The notes below the pieces were generated by a model. The model saw nothing but the letters and a program-made list of their open reading frames with translations, searched no databases and was not told the origin of the DNA. From HGM04593 sp045654645 (lineage in GTDB: Bacteria; Bacteroidota; Bacteroidia; Bacteroidales; Bacteroidaceae): a stretch of DNA of 56,508 nucleotides. Each line of letters starts with the position of its first letter. Position 1 is the first letter of the stretch. Positions 17,231-23,921 of the stretch are shown here, one piece after another. The stretch lies in the NCBI GenBank assembly GCA_045654645.1, contig JAZONR010000038.1, forward strand, positions 1 to 56,508, in the 5' to 3' direction. Position numbers and translations under genes: made by a program.

Positions 17231-17288
17231 CCCGTACGCACCGCAAAAGCCTTTCAGTTATGCTGAGAGGCTTTTTTGTTTATATACA
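17231..17288 (+). repeat. Attachment-site repeat 2
   Basis: Direct repeat of the tRNA-Asp 3' end (CCCGTACGCACCG, 17231-17243) with the complete terminator hairpin and the following TTTATATACA, which it shares with repeat 1. There is no tRNA body upstream, so this is an integration junction and not a tRNA gene. Confidence 0.88.
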
Positions 17289-17402
17289 ACAAGTTAAGAC
17301 AAATCCGTTGAAATACAGAATTTTGCATTTGTAATCTATTATCACTAAAAACAATAGCCTTTTAGACATTTGCGGACAAACAAGGGCCGAAACGGACAAA
17401 AT

Positions 17403-17445
17403 GCGCTACCAATTTGCGCCACCAGACCCGCAAATGCGCTACCAG
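17403..17445 (+). repeat. Arm-like direct repeats, left end of cassette 2
   Basis: Three same-direction copies: GCGCTACCAA (17403), GCGCCACCAG (17416) and GCGCTACCAG (17436), the first two spaced 13 bases start to start. Upstream, GCGGACAAA and ACGGACAAA (17371-17400 region) are a second short pair. The rest of 17289-17505 shows no gene. Confidence 0.65.
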
Positions 17446-17505
17446 TTTAAGGTACTTTACAAACTAAAGGCAAAATGTATTCGTGAAATTGCTGTTATAC
17501 AAAAT

Positions 17506-17528
17506 GGGAGCAGCTTGTTGCCGCCCCC
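17506..17528 (-). terminator. Terminator of the sigma/membrane protein pair
   Basis: GGGAGCAGC (17506-17514) pairs with GCCGCCCCC (17520-17528) over nine positions with two G-U pairs and a TTGTT loop; on the minus strand ATTTTG follows. It is 8 bases past the stop codon of the membrane protein gene. Confidence 0.5.
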
Positions 17529-17536
17529 ATAAATCA

Positions 17537-18139
17537 TCAGTTTTCTCCTCTAAGACTCTTAATATGCCTTAGGACTGCATCAAGCCGTTTCCTGTTTGCT
17601 TTTTGCTGGCAATACCCCAAGCTTATCGACAACGCCATTGCGCATATGGTTATAGCAATAACAACTGTGTTCCATGCAAAGCCCGACGCCACAAGTATTG
17701 TCCATGCAATAAGCGCAATGTAGGGCAGCGCAAGCACCTTGTCGGTAAACGAGCGCAATCGCTTGTGGTTTACAATCCTCTCTTGTGCCTCGGTCATGCT
17801 CATTGACGGCAGCTGCTTGATGTCAAGCGCCTTGTAGCACCTGCGGTTCAAGAAATATTCAAGCGCGCCAACCGCCAGTATGAACAGGCCGAATCCCCAA
17901 TATCCTGCACCCTTGCCAAGATACATGACGAGGAACACAATACCCACAATAGGGGCTGATACCAATGAAACGCTAAAACGTTTTCTGTACCATCTTTCAA
18001 TGTGGGAGAGTTTCTCTTTTATCGCCTCGCCGAAAATATCCTCGCTTATTATGCGCTGTTTATCAAGTTTCTCGTCCAAAAGCGCGAACTGCTGCTTGAG
18101 ATCTTCAAGTTCCTTAAAATCTTTTTCTCGCTGTGTCAT
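17537..18139 (-). CDS. Membrane protein paired with the ECF sigma factor
   Basis: A 200-residue protein with an N-terminal soluble, probably coiled-coil part (about 5-45) and four membrane segments in two pairs (about 56-74, 79-97, 136-152, 156-175). Its start lies 10 bases past the sigma gene stop, so the two are co-transcribed. That layout, together with a cytoplasmic N-terminus ahead of membrane helices, fits a regulator that could hold the sigma factor, but I see no zinc anti-sigma motif (HxxxCxxC). Function is therefore inferred from position only. Confidence 0.7.
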   Translation of the reverse strand: MTQREKDFKELEDLKQQFALLDEKLDKQRIISEDIFGEAIKEKLSHIERWYRKRFSVSLVSAPIVGIVFLVMYLGKGAGYWGFGLFILAVGALEYFLNRRCYKALDIKQLPSMSMTEAQERIVNHKRLRSFTDKVLALPYIALIAWTILVASGFAWNTVVIAITICAMALSISLGYCQQKANRKRLDAVLRHIKSLRGEN

Positions 18140-18149
18140 AATTCTTTGT

Positions 18150-18632
18150 TTACTTGTTAGACATTGATTTCAACTGCTCCTTAATGCGGAACAGCCTGGT
18201 GGTAACGCTTGACAATGATATACCTACCACGTTGGCTATGTCCTGATAGCTCATATTTTCCAGCCAAAGGAGAATTATTGCCCTATCAAAGACATCAAGG
18301 CGGTTAATTCTGTCATACAGCATCTGAATCTGTTTACTGTGTTCATCCTCGTCATGATACAGGTCGATGTCGACCAGAAGAGGAACTGTCTGTACACGGC
18401 TTTTCTTCTTCCGTTCCTGGTTACTGCATGTATTGAGGCTCACACGCCATATCCAGGTCTTTATATCACTATCTCCACGGAAGCCCTCAAATCCCTTCCA
18501 TAGATTTATAAGAATCTCTTGGAACAGGTCGCTAACCTCTTCCTTATCGTTGGAGAAGAAGTAGCAGACAGTGTATATTGTCTTGCGGTACTCCTTGACC
18601 ATCTCAGTAAATTTGCGTTCAGTGTTATCCAT
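18150..18632 (-). CDS. ECF-type RNA polymerase sigma-70 factor
   Basis: A 160-residue sigma factor with region 2 (about 8-75: DLFQEILINLWKGFEGFRG, then IKTWIWRVSLNTC) and region 4 (about 105-155: LDVFDRAIILLWLENMSYQDIANVVGISLSSVTTRLFRIKEQL) and no regions 1 or 3. It would direct RNA polymerase to a small set of promoters after release from an inhibitor, for which the downstream membrane protein is the candidate. A promoter-like pair upstream (18678-18700) suggests autoregulation. It is part of cassette 2 and not of a FecR/SusC locus. Confidence 0.9.
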   Translation of the reverse strand: MDNTERKFTEMVKEYRKTIYTVCYFFSNDKEEVSDLFQEILINLWKGFEGFRGDSDIKTWIWRVSLNTCSNQERKKKSRVQTVPLLVDIDLYHDEDEHSKQIQMLYDRINRLDVFDRAIILLWLENMSYQDIANVVGISLSSVTTRLFRIKEQLKSMSNK

Positions 18633-18677
18633 CAGAATCTTAATTATAGAAGCACTTCATGTTTCTTTCTACTTGCT

Positions 18678-18700
18678 TAGACACACGAATGCGAGGGAAC
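18678..18700 (-). promoter_or_regulatory. Possible autoregulated ECF promoter
   Basis: Read on the minus strand, GTTCCC (18700-18695) precedes CGTGTGTCTAA (18688-18678). A CGTGTCT-like -10 with an AAC/TCC -35 is common before Bacteroidota ECF genes as I remember them. It lies 46 bases before the sigma start. Confidence 0.4.
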
Positions 18701-18871
18701 TTTCATAAAAAGTGAAGAATTTTTTAAAAATAGCAAAAAAAGCAATTAACATAGCGCATTATAGGCGGTAATAGCATTTGTAAATGCGGAGATATGTGTT
18801 TTTATCGGCAACCAACAATGTCGTTTTTAGCATAGAATTAAGGTATATAATTAAAGGGGGCATCCTCTGCA

Positions 18872-18929
18872 AAAAAATGCTTATTTGGGCAAAATACACC
18901 TAAATAAGCATTTTTTTTAGTGCTTATTT
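18872..18929. promoter_or_regulatory. Palindrome and third half-site between divergent genes
   Basis: AAAAAATGCTTATTT (18872-18886) and AAATAAGCATTTTTT (18902-18916) form a perfect 15-base inverted repeat with a 15-base gap; a third TGCTTATTT stands at 18921-18929. It lies in the 382-base gap between the sigma and ATPase genes and just upstream of the ATPase promoter, where an operator would sit. A terminator is possible, but no gene ends here. Confidence 0.55.
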
Positions 18930-18940
18930 TCCCATTTTTA

Positions 18941-18971
18941 TTTGAATAAGTAAACTTTTGCTATATCTTTG
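18941..18971 (+). promoter_or_regulatory. Promoter for the AAA/DUF4143 gene
   Basis: TTTG (18941-18944) and TATCTTTG (18964-18971) are separated by 19 bases. Transcription should start near 18978, which leaves almost no leader for an ATG at 18982 and favours the start at 19015. Confidence 0.7.
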
Positions 18972-19014
18972 CGTTTAAAATATGGGTGCTATGAATGTAT
19001 ATAAGGACGAAACG

Positions 19015-20457
19015 ATGAAAGAGCAGATTATAAAAAGAATGCAATTTGATAATCCTTGGTGGGTGTCAGGCTCTATACCTAATGATTATAAATCTATGCA
19101 GCACAGACTCTATTTGGATACGTTTATGCCAATGGTGGCCGATGTTTCAACAAGAAGAGGTGTTATTCTTATGGGACCTCGTCGTGTAGGTAAGACTGTT
19201 ATGATATTTCACACCATTGAAGAACTTATAAAAAACGGTGTTCCTGCACAGAAGATCATTTATCTATCAATAGATACTCCTATATACAACAATATTTCAT
19301 TGGAAGACCTGCTGCAACTTGCAAGAGAGTCTTTAAAGCAAAGCGATGCATCAATGGATGGTTATTTTGTATTTTATGACGAGATACAATATTTAAAAGA
19401 CTGGGAAATTCATCTAAAATCGCTAATAGACAGTTATAGAAATATTAAGTTTGTTGCATCAGGCTCAGCAGCAGCTGCGTTAAAAATGAAAAGCACGGAA
19501 AGCGGAGCTGGTAGGTTTACAGATTTTATGCTCCCACCACTTACATTTAATGAGTACATACATTTGTTAGACCTCAACAATCTTATTGTTCCAACCCGAA
19601 TGATATGGGACGGCAGAGAAATTAACAGTTATGATACTATTGATATAGATTTGTTGAATAAACACTTTGTGGATTATATAAACTATGGCGGTTATCCAGA
19701 GATTGTACTTTCAAAAAAGATGCAGGATGACATTACTCAATATGTAAGACATGACATTGTTGATAAAGTAATGTTGCGCGATTTGCCAAGTTTGTATGGA
19801 ATCAAGGATATACAAGAATTAAATCGGCTTTTTGTGTATATTGTATACCATACCGGTGAAGAGTTTTCTTATGATGGATTATCCCAGGAGTCAGGGATAA
19901 GAAAAGAGGTGTTGAAAAAATACATACAATATTTTGAAGCCGCTTTCTTGATAAAGGTTGTGCATAAGGTTAATGACAACGCAAAAAACCTGCAAAGAGT
20001 AACCGCATTCAAAATCTATTTGACAAATCCTTCTTTACGCTGTGCCTTGTTCTCTCCTTTATCGGCTTCCGATAGTATGTTTGGACATATGGTTGAAACA
20101 GCGATTTATGCACAATGGATACAAAGGGATACTACCGAAATTCATTATGCAAGCTGGGTTGAAAATAAAAAGAATAGAGAGGTGGATATGGTTGGTTTGG
20201 ATCTTGCGCGTCAAAAGCCAAATTGGGCAGTGGAAATTAAGTGGAGCGACAGGTATGTAGAACAAACAAGTGAGTTAAAACCATTGCTAAACTTTTTAAC
20301 AAAAAACAGCCTTCAATCAGCTATTGTAACGACCATAAGTAAATACACATACAAACGAATGAGTGAAGTAGGATTACAATATATACCAGCTGCTTTGTAT
20401 GCGTATATCGTAGGCGATAATACCATTAAACAGCGCCATGTACAAAATATCGGATAA
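19015..20457 (+). CDS. AAA ATPase with DUF4143 domain
   Basis: A 480-residue protein of the AAA_14/DUF4143 family, common in accessory DNA and of unknown function. Walker A is GPRRVGKT (54-61), Walker B is FVFYDEIQ (119-126), and a probable arginine-finger region follows near 165 (GAGRFTDFMLPP). The C-terminal half is DUF4143, a PD-(D/E)xK-like nuclease-related fold with REVDMVG and WAVEIKWSD supplying D, E and K. The start at 19015 has AAGGA 7 bases upstream and fits the promoter; in-frame ATGs at 18982 and 18991 are alternatives. AT-rich compared with core genes. Cargo of cassette 2; possible defence or toxin-like role is inference. Confidence 0.85.
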   Translation: MKEQIIKRMQFDNPWWVSGSIPNDYKSMQHRLYLDTFMPMVADVSTRRGVILMGPRRVGKTVMIFHTIEELIKNGVPAQKIIYLSIDTPIYNNISLEDLLQLARESLKQSDASMDGYFVFYDEIQYLKDWEIHLKSLIDSYRNIKFVASGSAAAALKMKSTESGAGRFTDFMLPPLTFNEYIHLLDLNNLIVPTRMIWDGREINSYDTIDIDLLNKHFVDYINYGGYPEIVLSKKMQDDITQYVRHDIVDKVMLRDLPSLYGIKDIQELNRLFVYIVYHTGEEFSYDGLSQESGIRKEVLKKYIQYFEAAFLIKVVHKVNDNAKNLQRVTAFKIYLTNPSLRCALFSPLSASDSMFGHMVETAIYAQWIQRDTTEIHYASWVENKKNREVDMVGLDLARQKPNWAVEIKWSDRYVEQTSELKPLLNFLTKNSLQSAIVTTISKYTYKRMSEVGLQYIPAALYAYIVGDNTIKQRHVQNIG

Positions 20458-20570
20458 CCAATAGCTCAGATACATATTATCATAGCCAACTGGAATGTGA
20501 AACTATTAATTTGTAATATATCAGAGTTCATCAACATACAACCTCAAGCAGGAACTGAAATAAGTTAAGC

Positions 20571-20593
20571 GCGCTACCAGAATGCGCTACCGG
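20571..20593 (+). repeat. Arm-like direct repeats, right end of cassette 2
   Basis: GCGCTACCAG (20571-20580) and GCGCTACCGG (20584-20593) have the same 13-base spacing and the same direction as the left-end copies, 48 bases before attachment repeat 3. Otherwise the gap 20458-20640 holds no recognisable gene. Confidence 0.65.
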
Positions 20594-20640
20594 TTTCAAA
20601 ACCAGTGATAAGGTATTGACACACAACCGAGTATTATAAT

Positions 20641-20692
20641 CCCGTACGCACCGCAAAAGCCTTTCAGTTATGCTGAGAGGCTTTTTTTGTTC
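20641..20692 (+). repeat. Attachment-site repeat 3 (probable original tRNA-Asp tail)
   Basis: Direct repeat of CCCGTACGCACCG plus the terminator hairpin, ending in a slightly longer T-run. Being outermost, it is probably the tail displaced from the tRNA-Asp gene by the integrations; chromosomal DNA resumes after it. Confidence 0.85.
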
Positions 20693-20734
20693 AGCTATCT
20701 ACAGATACTGTTTCTCTCTTTCGTTTCTTTGTTG

Positions 20735-20742
20735 TATATTCG
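20735..20742 (+). promoter_or_regulatory. -7 box (TATATTCG) for the SpmA/SpmB-like gene
   Basis: TATATTCG fits the TAnnTTCG variant; TTTC stands 20 bases upstream (20711-20714) as a poor -33. The leader before the start codon at 20831 would be about 80 bases. Confidence 0.4.
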
Positions 20743-20830
20743 CGGAATAATGGAAATGTTTCATTATTTATTGTAGAACTAAATGACCGGGCTGTTGCAG
20801 CGGGTGTTTGTGCCGGGGTAGGATGGCCGG

Positions 20831-22087
20831 GTGAAACAACTAAATTATCGAAAAGTGGTACTCAATTATATTTGGATAACATTCTTTGTTCTGTCGTTTG
20901 TGATTGCGCTGGGCAGGCTTATATTCCTGGGCGACACGAATGTGTTCCCCGAAATGATGAATGCTACAACTGTTTCGGCAAAGAATGCCTTTGAGTTGTC
21001 GCTGGGATTGACGGGTGTGCTGTCGCTGTGGATGGGCATTATGAAAATTGGTGAGAAGGGTGGATTGGTGGCTGCACTGGCAAGGGTTTTGAGCCCTGTG
21101 CTTACACGGATTTTCCCTGATGTTCCAAAGGGGCACCCGGCAATGGGCACAATGTTTATGAACTTTTCGGCAAATATGCTGGGGCTTGACAATGCTGCCA
21201 CTCCAATGGGGTTGAAAGCGATGCAGCAGTTGCAGGAGCTGAACACGGAGAAGGAGAGGGCAAGCAACCCTATGATTATGTTCTTGGTGCTCAACACTTC
21301 GGGGCTGACGCTTATTCCTGTATCGGTACTCACTTTCCGCACCGAGATGGGAGCTGCCAACCCCACTGATGTGTTCCTGCCAATTCTTATTGCTACCACT
21401 GTGTCTACCCTTGTGGGACTTCTTGTTACAAGCATATATCAGCGAATTAACTTGCTTAACCGCACAATGGTGCTTTTCTTGCTTGGTGTGTGCCTGTTTA
21501 TTGCGGGCGGAACGTGGGGTATGATGCAGTTGTCGCAAATTCAGGTGGAGATGTTCTCCACCTCTTTGGCCGGCATTGTGCTGTTCTCTATAATAATATT
21601 GTTTATTGTTGCCGGTGTGAAGGCTAAAGTGAACGTGTATGAAACATTCATTGAGGGGGCTAAGGATGGGTTTGGAACTGCTGTGCGCATTATTCCTTAT
21701 CTTATTGCCATTTTGGTTGCCATCGGGGTGTTCCGCGCTTCGGGGGGAATGGATGTGATTATGGATGGTGTTGCCCGGGTTGCGGGCTTCTTTGGTGCCG
21801 GCACCGATTTTGTGGGGGCATTGCCCACTGCAATAATGAAGCCGCTGAGCGGAAGCGGTGCTCGCGGTATGATGGTTGATGCGATGGCTACCTATGGTGC
21901 CGACTCGTTTGCAGGGCGCCTAGCCTGCCTGTTCCAGGGTGCAACGGATACAACGTTCTACATACTTGCGGTGTACTTTGGCAGCGTGGGAATAAAAAAG
22001 ACACGCCACGCACTGACTTGCGGACTCATTGCCGACCTTGCGGGAATAATTGCCGCAATAGTAGTGGGATATATTTTCTTTGGATAG
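20831..22087 (+). CDS. SpmA/SpmB-like (nucleoside-recognition) membrane protein
   Basis: A 418-residue membrane protein that fuses the two spore-maturation-like (Gate/nucleoside-recognition) halves that are separate as SpmA and SpmB in Bacillus. The first half carries PDVPKGHPAMGTMFMNFSANMLGLDNAATPMGLKAM (split signature, about 97-132); the second carries IMKPLSGSGARGMMVDAM and FQGATDTTFYILAVYFGSVG. About ten membrane segments. The organism shows no sign of sporulation, so a transport role is more likely. The start is GTG at 20831; the frame before the first membrane helix has no nearer ATG. Single gene with its own -7 box. Confidence 0.85.
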   Translation: MKQLNYRKVVLNYIWITFFVLSFVIALGRLIFLGDTNVFPEMMNATTVSAKNAFELSLGLTGVLSLWMGIMKIGEKGGLVAALARVLSPVLTRIFPDVPKGHPAMGTMFMNFSANMLGLDNAATPMGLKAMQQLQELNTEKERASNPMIMFLVLNTSGLTLIPVSVLTFRTEMGAANPTDVFLPILIATTVSTLVGLLVTSIYQRINLLNRTMVLFLLGVCLFIAGGTWGMMQLSQIQVEMFSTSLAGIVLFSIIILFIVAGVKAKVNVYETFIEGAKDGFGTAVRIIPYLIAILVAIGVFRASGGMDVIMDGVARVAGFFGAGTDFVGALPTAIMKPLSGSGARGMMVDAMATYGADSFAGRLACLFQGATDTTFYILAVYFGSVGIKKTRHALTCGLIADLAGIIAAIVVGYIFFG

Positions 22088-22173
22088 GAGAAATGCTTTT
22101 GGCGCTGCAAAAATTCTCTTTCAGGGAGTTCTGTTTTGCCCGGATGATGATGCAATTTAATAGATAAACCAAT

Positions 22174-22587
22174 ATGATAAGTTACCAAACCGAGGGTGTG
22201 AAGATGCCCGCAATTAAGAGACGCGAAACAAGTGCTTGGATTAAGGCTGTTGCGGCCACTTATGGCAAGAAGGTGGGCGAGATTGCCTATATTTTCTGCA
22301 ACGATGAGAAGATTATTGAGGTTAATCGTGAATATCTGCAGCACGACTATTACACCGATATCATCACTTTCGACTATTGCGAGGGAGATACCATTAGCGG
22401 CGACCTGTTCATCTCATTGGATACTGTGCGCAGCAACAGCGAGCTGGTGGGTGCCACCTATGAACAGGAGTTGCACAGGGTGATTATCCACGGCATTTTG
22501 CACCTGTGTGGGATTGATGACAAAGGCGAGGGCGAACGCGAGATTATGGAAGCTTGCGAGAACAAGGCTCTTGCAATGAGACAATAA
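22174..22587 (+). CDS. ybeY: rRNA maturation RNase YbeY
   Basis: A 137-residue YbeY, the single-strand endoribonuclease needed for 16S rRNA 3' processing and ribosome quality control. Conserved blocks are NREYLQHDYYTDIITFDY (about 51-68), GDLFISLDTV (76-85) and the metal site HGILHLCGIDD (106-116). H106 and H110 match the first two ligands of the usual H-x3-H-x5-H motif, but the third position is D116, apparently normal for Bacteroidota but not checked here. Its stop codon lies within a 42-base palindrome. Confidence 0.93.
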   Translation: MISYQTEGVKMPAIKRRETSAWIKAVAATYGKKVGEIAYIFCNDEKIIEVNREYLQHDYYTDIITFDYCEGDTISGDLFISLDTVRSNSELVGATYEQELHRVIIHGILHLCGIDDKGEGEREIMEACENKALAMRQ

Positions 22588-22624
22588 GAGAAAAAGGTGG
22601 CCGCGGCCACCTTTTTCTCTTATT
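22583..22624. terminator. Bidirectional terminator (42-base perfect palindrome)
   Basis: A perfect 42-base palindrome centred on CCGCGG, with GGTGGCC/GGCCACC flanked by AAAAA and TTTTT. It includes the ybeY stop codon and ends 6 bases before the stop of the convergent M20 gene, serving both. Confidence 0.9.
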
Positions 22625-22629
22625 GGATA

Positions 22630-23706
22630 TCAGAGTTTTAATCCGTCAAGCATATTGGTAAAAAGTTCTATTCCCTCGCGTATTTCGCTCACAAGGACAA
22701 ATTCATTGGCTGTGTGTGAGCGGGCTGTGTCGCCGGGGCCCATCTTCAATGTGGGTATGTTGCCAACAAGGGATTGGTTTGAGAGGGTTGGAGAGCCATA
22801 GGGGGTGCGGCCAAACTCAAGGGCGCGCTTCACCAGTGGGTGCTCCATTGAGATTGATGATGAATTAAGGCGTGTGGAGCGGGCAACAACCTCGCTGGCA
22901 ACATTTGATTTCACTATTTCAAGCAGCTCTTTATTGGAATAACATTCGTTGCTGCGTATATCTACCACAAAACTGCATCTGTCGGGAATAACATTGTGCT
23001 GTGTGCCGGCGTTTATCTGTGTTACGGTCATCTTCACATCGCCCAAAAGTGGCGATGACTTGGGGAATTTATGACTGCGAAACCAGTTGATGTCGGCAAT
23101 GGCGTTGTAGATTGAATTCACTCCTTCGTTGCGCGCTGCGTGGCCCGAAACGCCGGTTGCCACACAGTCGAGTACCATAAGGCCCTTTTCGGCAACTGCG
23201 GGCTGCATTGATGTGGGCTCGCCCATTATGGCGCAGCTGACAGAGGGCAACAACGGCAACACCGACTCAATGCCATTGATGCCGGAAACCTCTTCCTCGG
23301 CCGAAGCAAGGAAAATGGTGTTATAGCGCTGGGGAGTGGCACACAGCTTATAGAAGACCTGAAGCAGGGTTACAAGCGAAGCTCCGTCGTCGTTGCTTCC
23401 AAGGCCATAGATAACATCACCTTCAACGGTTGGGGTAAAAGGGTGCTTGCTCCAGCCGGAAACAGGCTTTACGGTATCGATGTGAGCATCGAGCAACAAT
23501 GTGGGACGTGAGGCATCGAAGCCGGGTGCAACGCACCACAGGTTGTTGAGATGACGATGCACTTCACACTGCACAGGTGCTCCACGCTCAATAAAGAGTT
23601 GTAGTTTGTCGGTTGCCTCGCCCTCTTCACGGCTCATTGATGGGGTGCTTATGAGCACCTTCAACAACTCTACCGCCTGCCTCACACTCGCTTCGTTATT
23701 CTTCAT
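22630..23706 (-). CDS. M20 family deacylase (ArgE-like)
   Basis: A 358-residue zinc peptidase-fold amidohydrolase of the ArgE/DapE group. Metal ligands are visible in LLLDAHIDTV, GLGSNDDGAS and the catalytic/metal ASAEEEVSG, with a dimerisation domain and IMGEPTS between them. The start at 23706 (MKNNEASVRQAVELL) is chosen because upstream residues are hydrophobic junk with no family likeness. In Bacteroidota arginine synthesis runs through N-succinylated intermediates, so the enzyme may remove a succinyl (or acetyl) group; this is from knowledge of the pathway, not visible here. No other arg gene is in the window. Confidence 0.85.
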   Translation of the reverse strand: MKNNEASVRQAVELLKVLISTPSMSREEGEATDKLQLFIERGAPVQCEVHRHLNNLWCVAPGFDASRPTLLLDAHIDTVKPVSGWSKHPFTPTVEGDVIYGLGSNDDGASLVTLLQVFYKLCATPQRYNTIFLASAEEEVSGINGIESVLPLLPSVSCAIMGEPTSMQPAVAEKGLMVLDCVATGVSGHAARNEGVNSIYNAIADINWFRSHKFPKSSPLLGDVKMTVTQINAGTQHNVIPDRCSFVVDIRSNECYSNKELLEIVKSNVASEVVARSTRLNSSSISMEHPLVKRALEFGRTPYGSPTLSNQSLVGNIPTLKMGPGDTARSHTANEFVLVSEIREGIELFTNMLDGLKL

Positions 23707-23885
23707 ATTTTGCTTATCATTCAATAAAACGACCACAGCCGGTGGCCGAAAAACGGTTGCAAAGGTATAACAGCAAAAGGGGTTGTGCAAAATCAATGAG
23801 TATGAATTTATCAACAACAGGCGGATGTTCAATAACAAAACAACCTTTACGCGCGCATAAACTTGCTTATTTTTGAATATCGTTG

Positions 23886-23893
23886 TATCTTCG
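23886..23893 (+). promoter_or_regulatory. -7 box (TATCTTCG) for prfB
   Basis: TATCTTCG lies 28 bases before the prfB start; CTTG about 20 bases upstream is a weak -33. Confidence 0.45.
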
Positions 23894-23921
23894 CACGGAA
23901 TTTTAAATTGACACGATAGAA

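Larger units (their letters stand above)
16000..17243 (+). mobile_element. Integrated cassette 1 at tRNA-Asp (1.24 kb)
   Basis: The interval between equivalent points of attachment repeats 1 and 2. It holds one gene (BRO-like, 16207-17043) and no recombinase, so it must have been moved by an integrase supplied elsewhere, or is a remnant. The right-hand 190 bases are AT-rich and hold a tandem pair TTGGCAACA (17109-17117 and 17119-17127). The gene-free stretch 17044-17230 shows nothing else. Confidence 0.7.
17244..20653 (+). mobile_element. Integrated cassette 2 at tRNA-Asp (3.4 kb)
   Basis: The interval between equivalent points of attachment repeats 2 and 3. It holds an ECF sigma/membrane protein pair (minus strand) and a divergent AAA/DUF4143 ATPase (plus strand). 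No integrase, transposase or relaxase is present. Short direct repeats of the GCGCTACCA type stand near each end (17403-17445, 20571-20593), as arm sites of a tyrosine recombinase would. Confidence 0.68.

Noticed and set aside
17231..17288. Second and third tRNA-Asp genes at 17231 and 20641
   Set aside because: Only the last 13 bases and the terminator are repeated; the D and anticodon arms are absent.
20840..21538. 232-codon minus-strand frame opposite the SpmA/SpmB-like gene
   Set aside because: His/Gln/Arg-rich antisense shadow of a membrane protein gene with intact family motifs.
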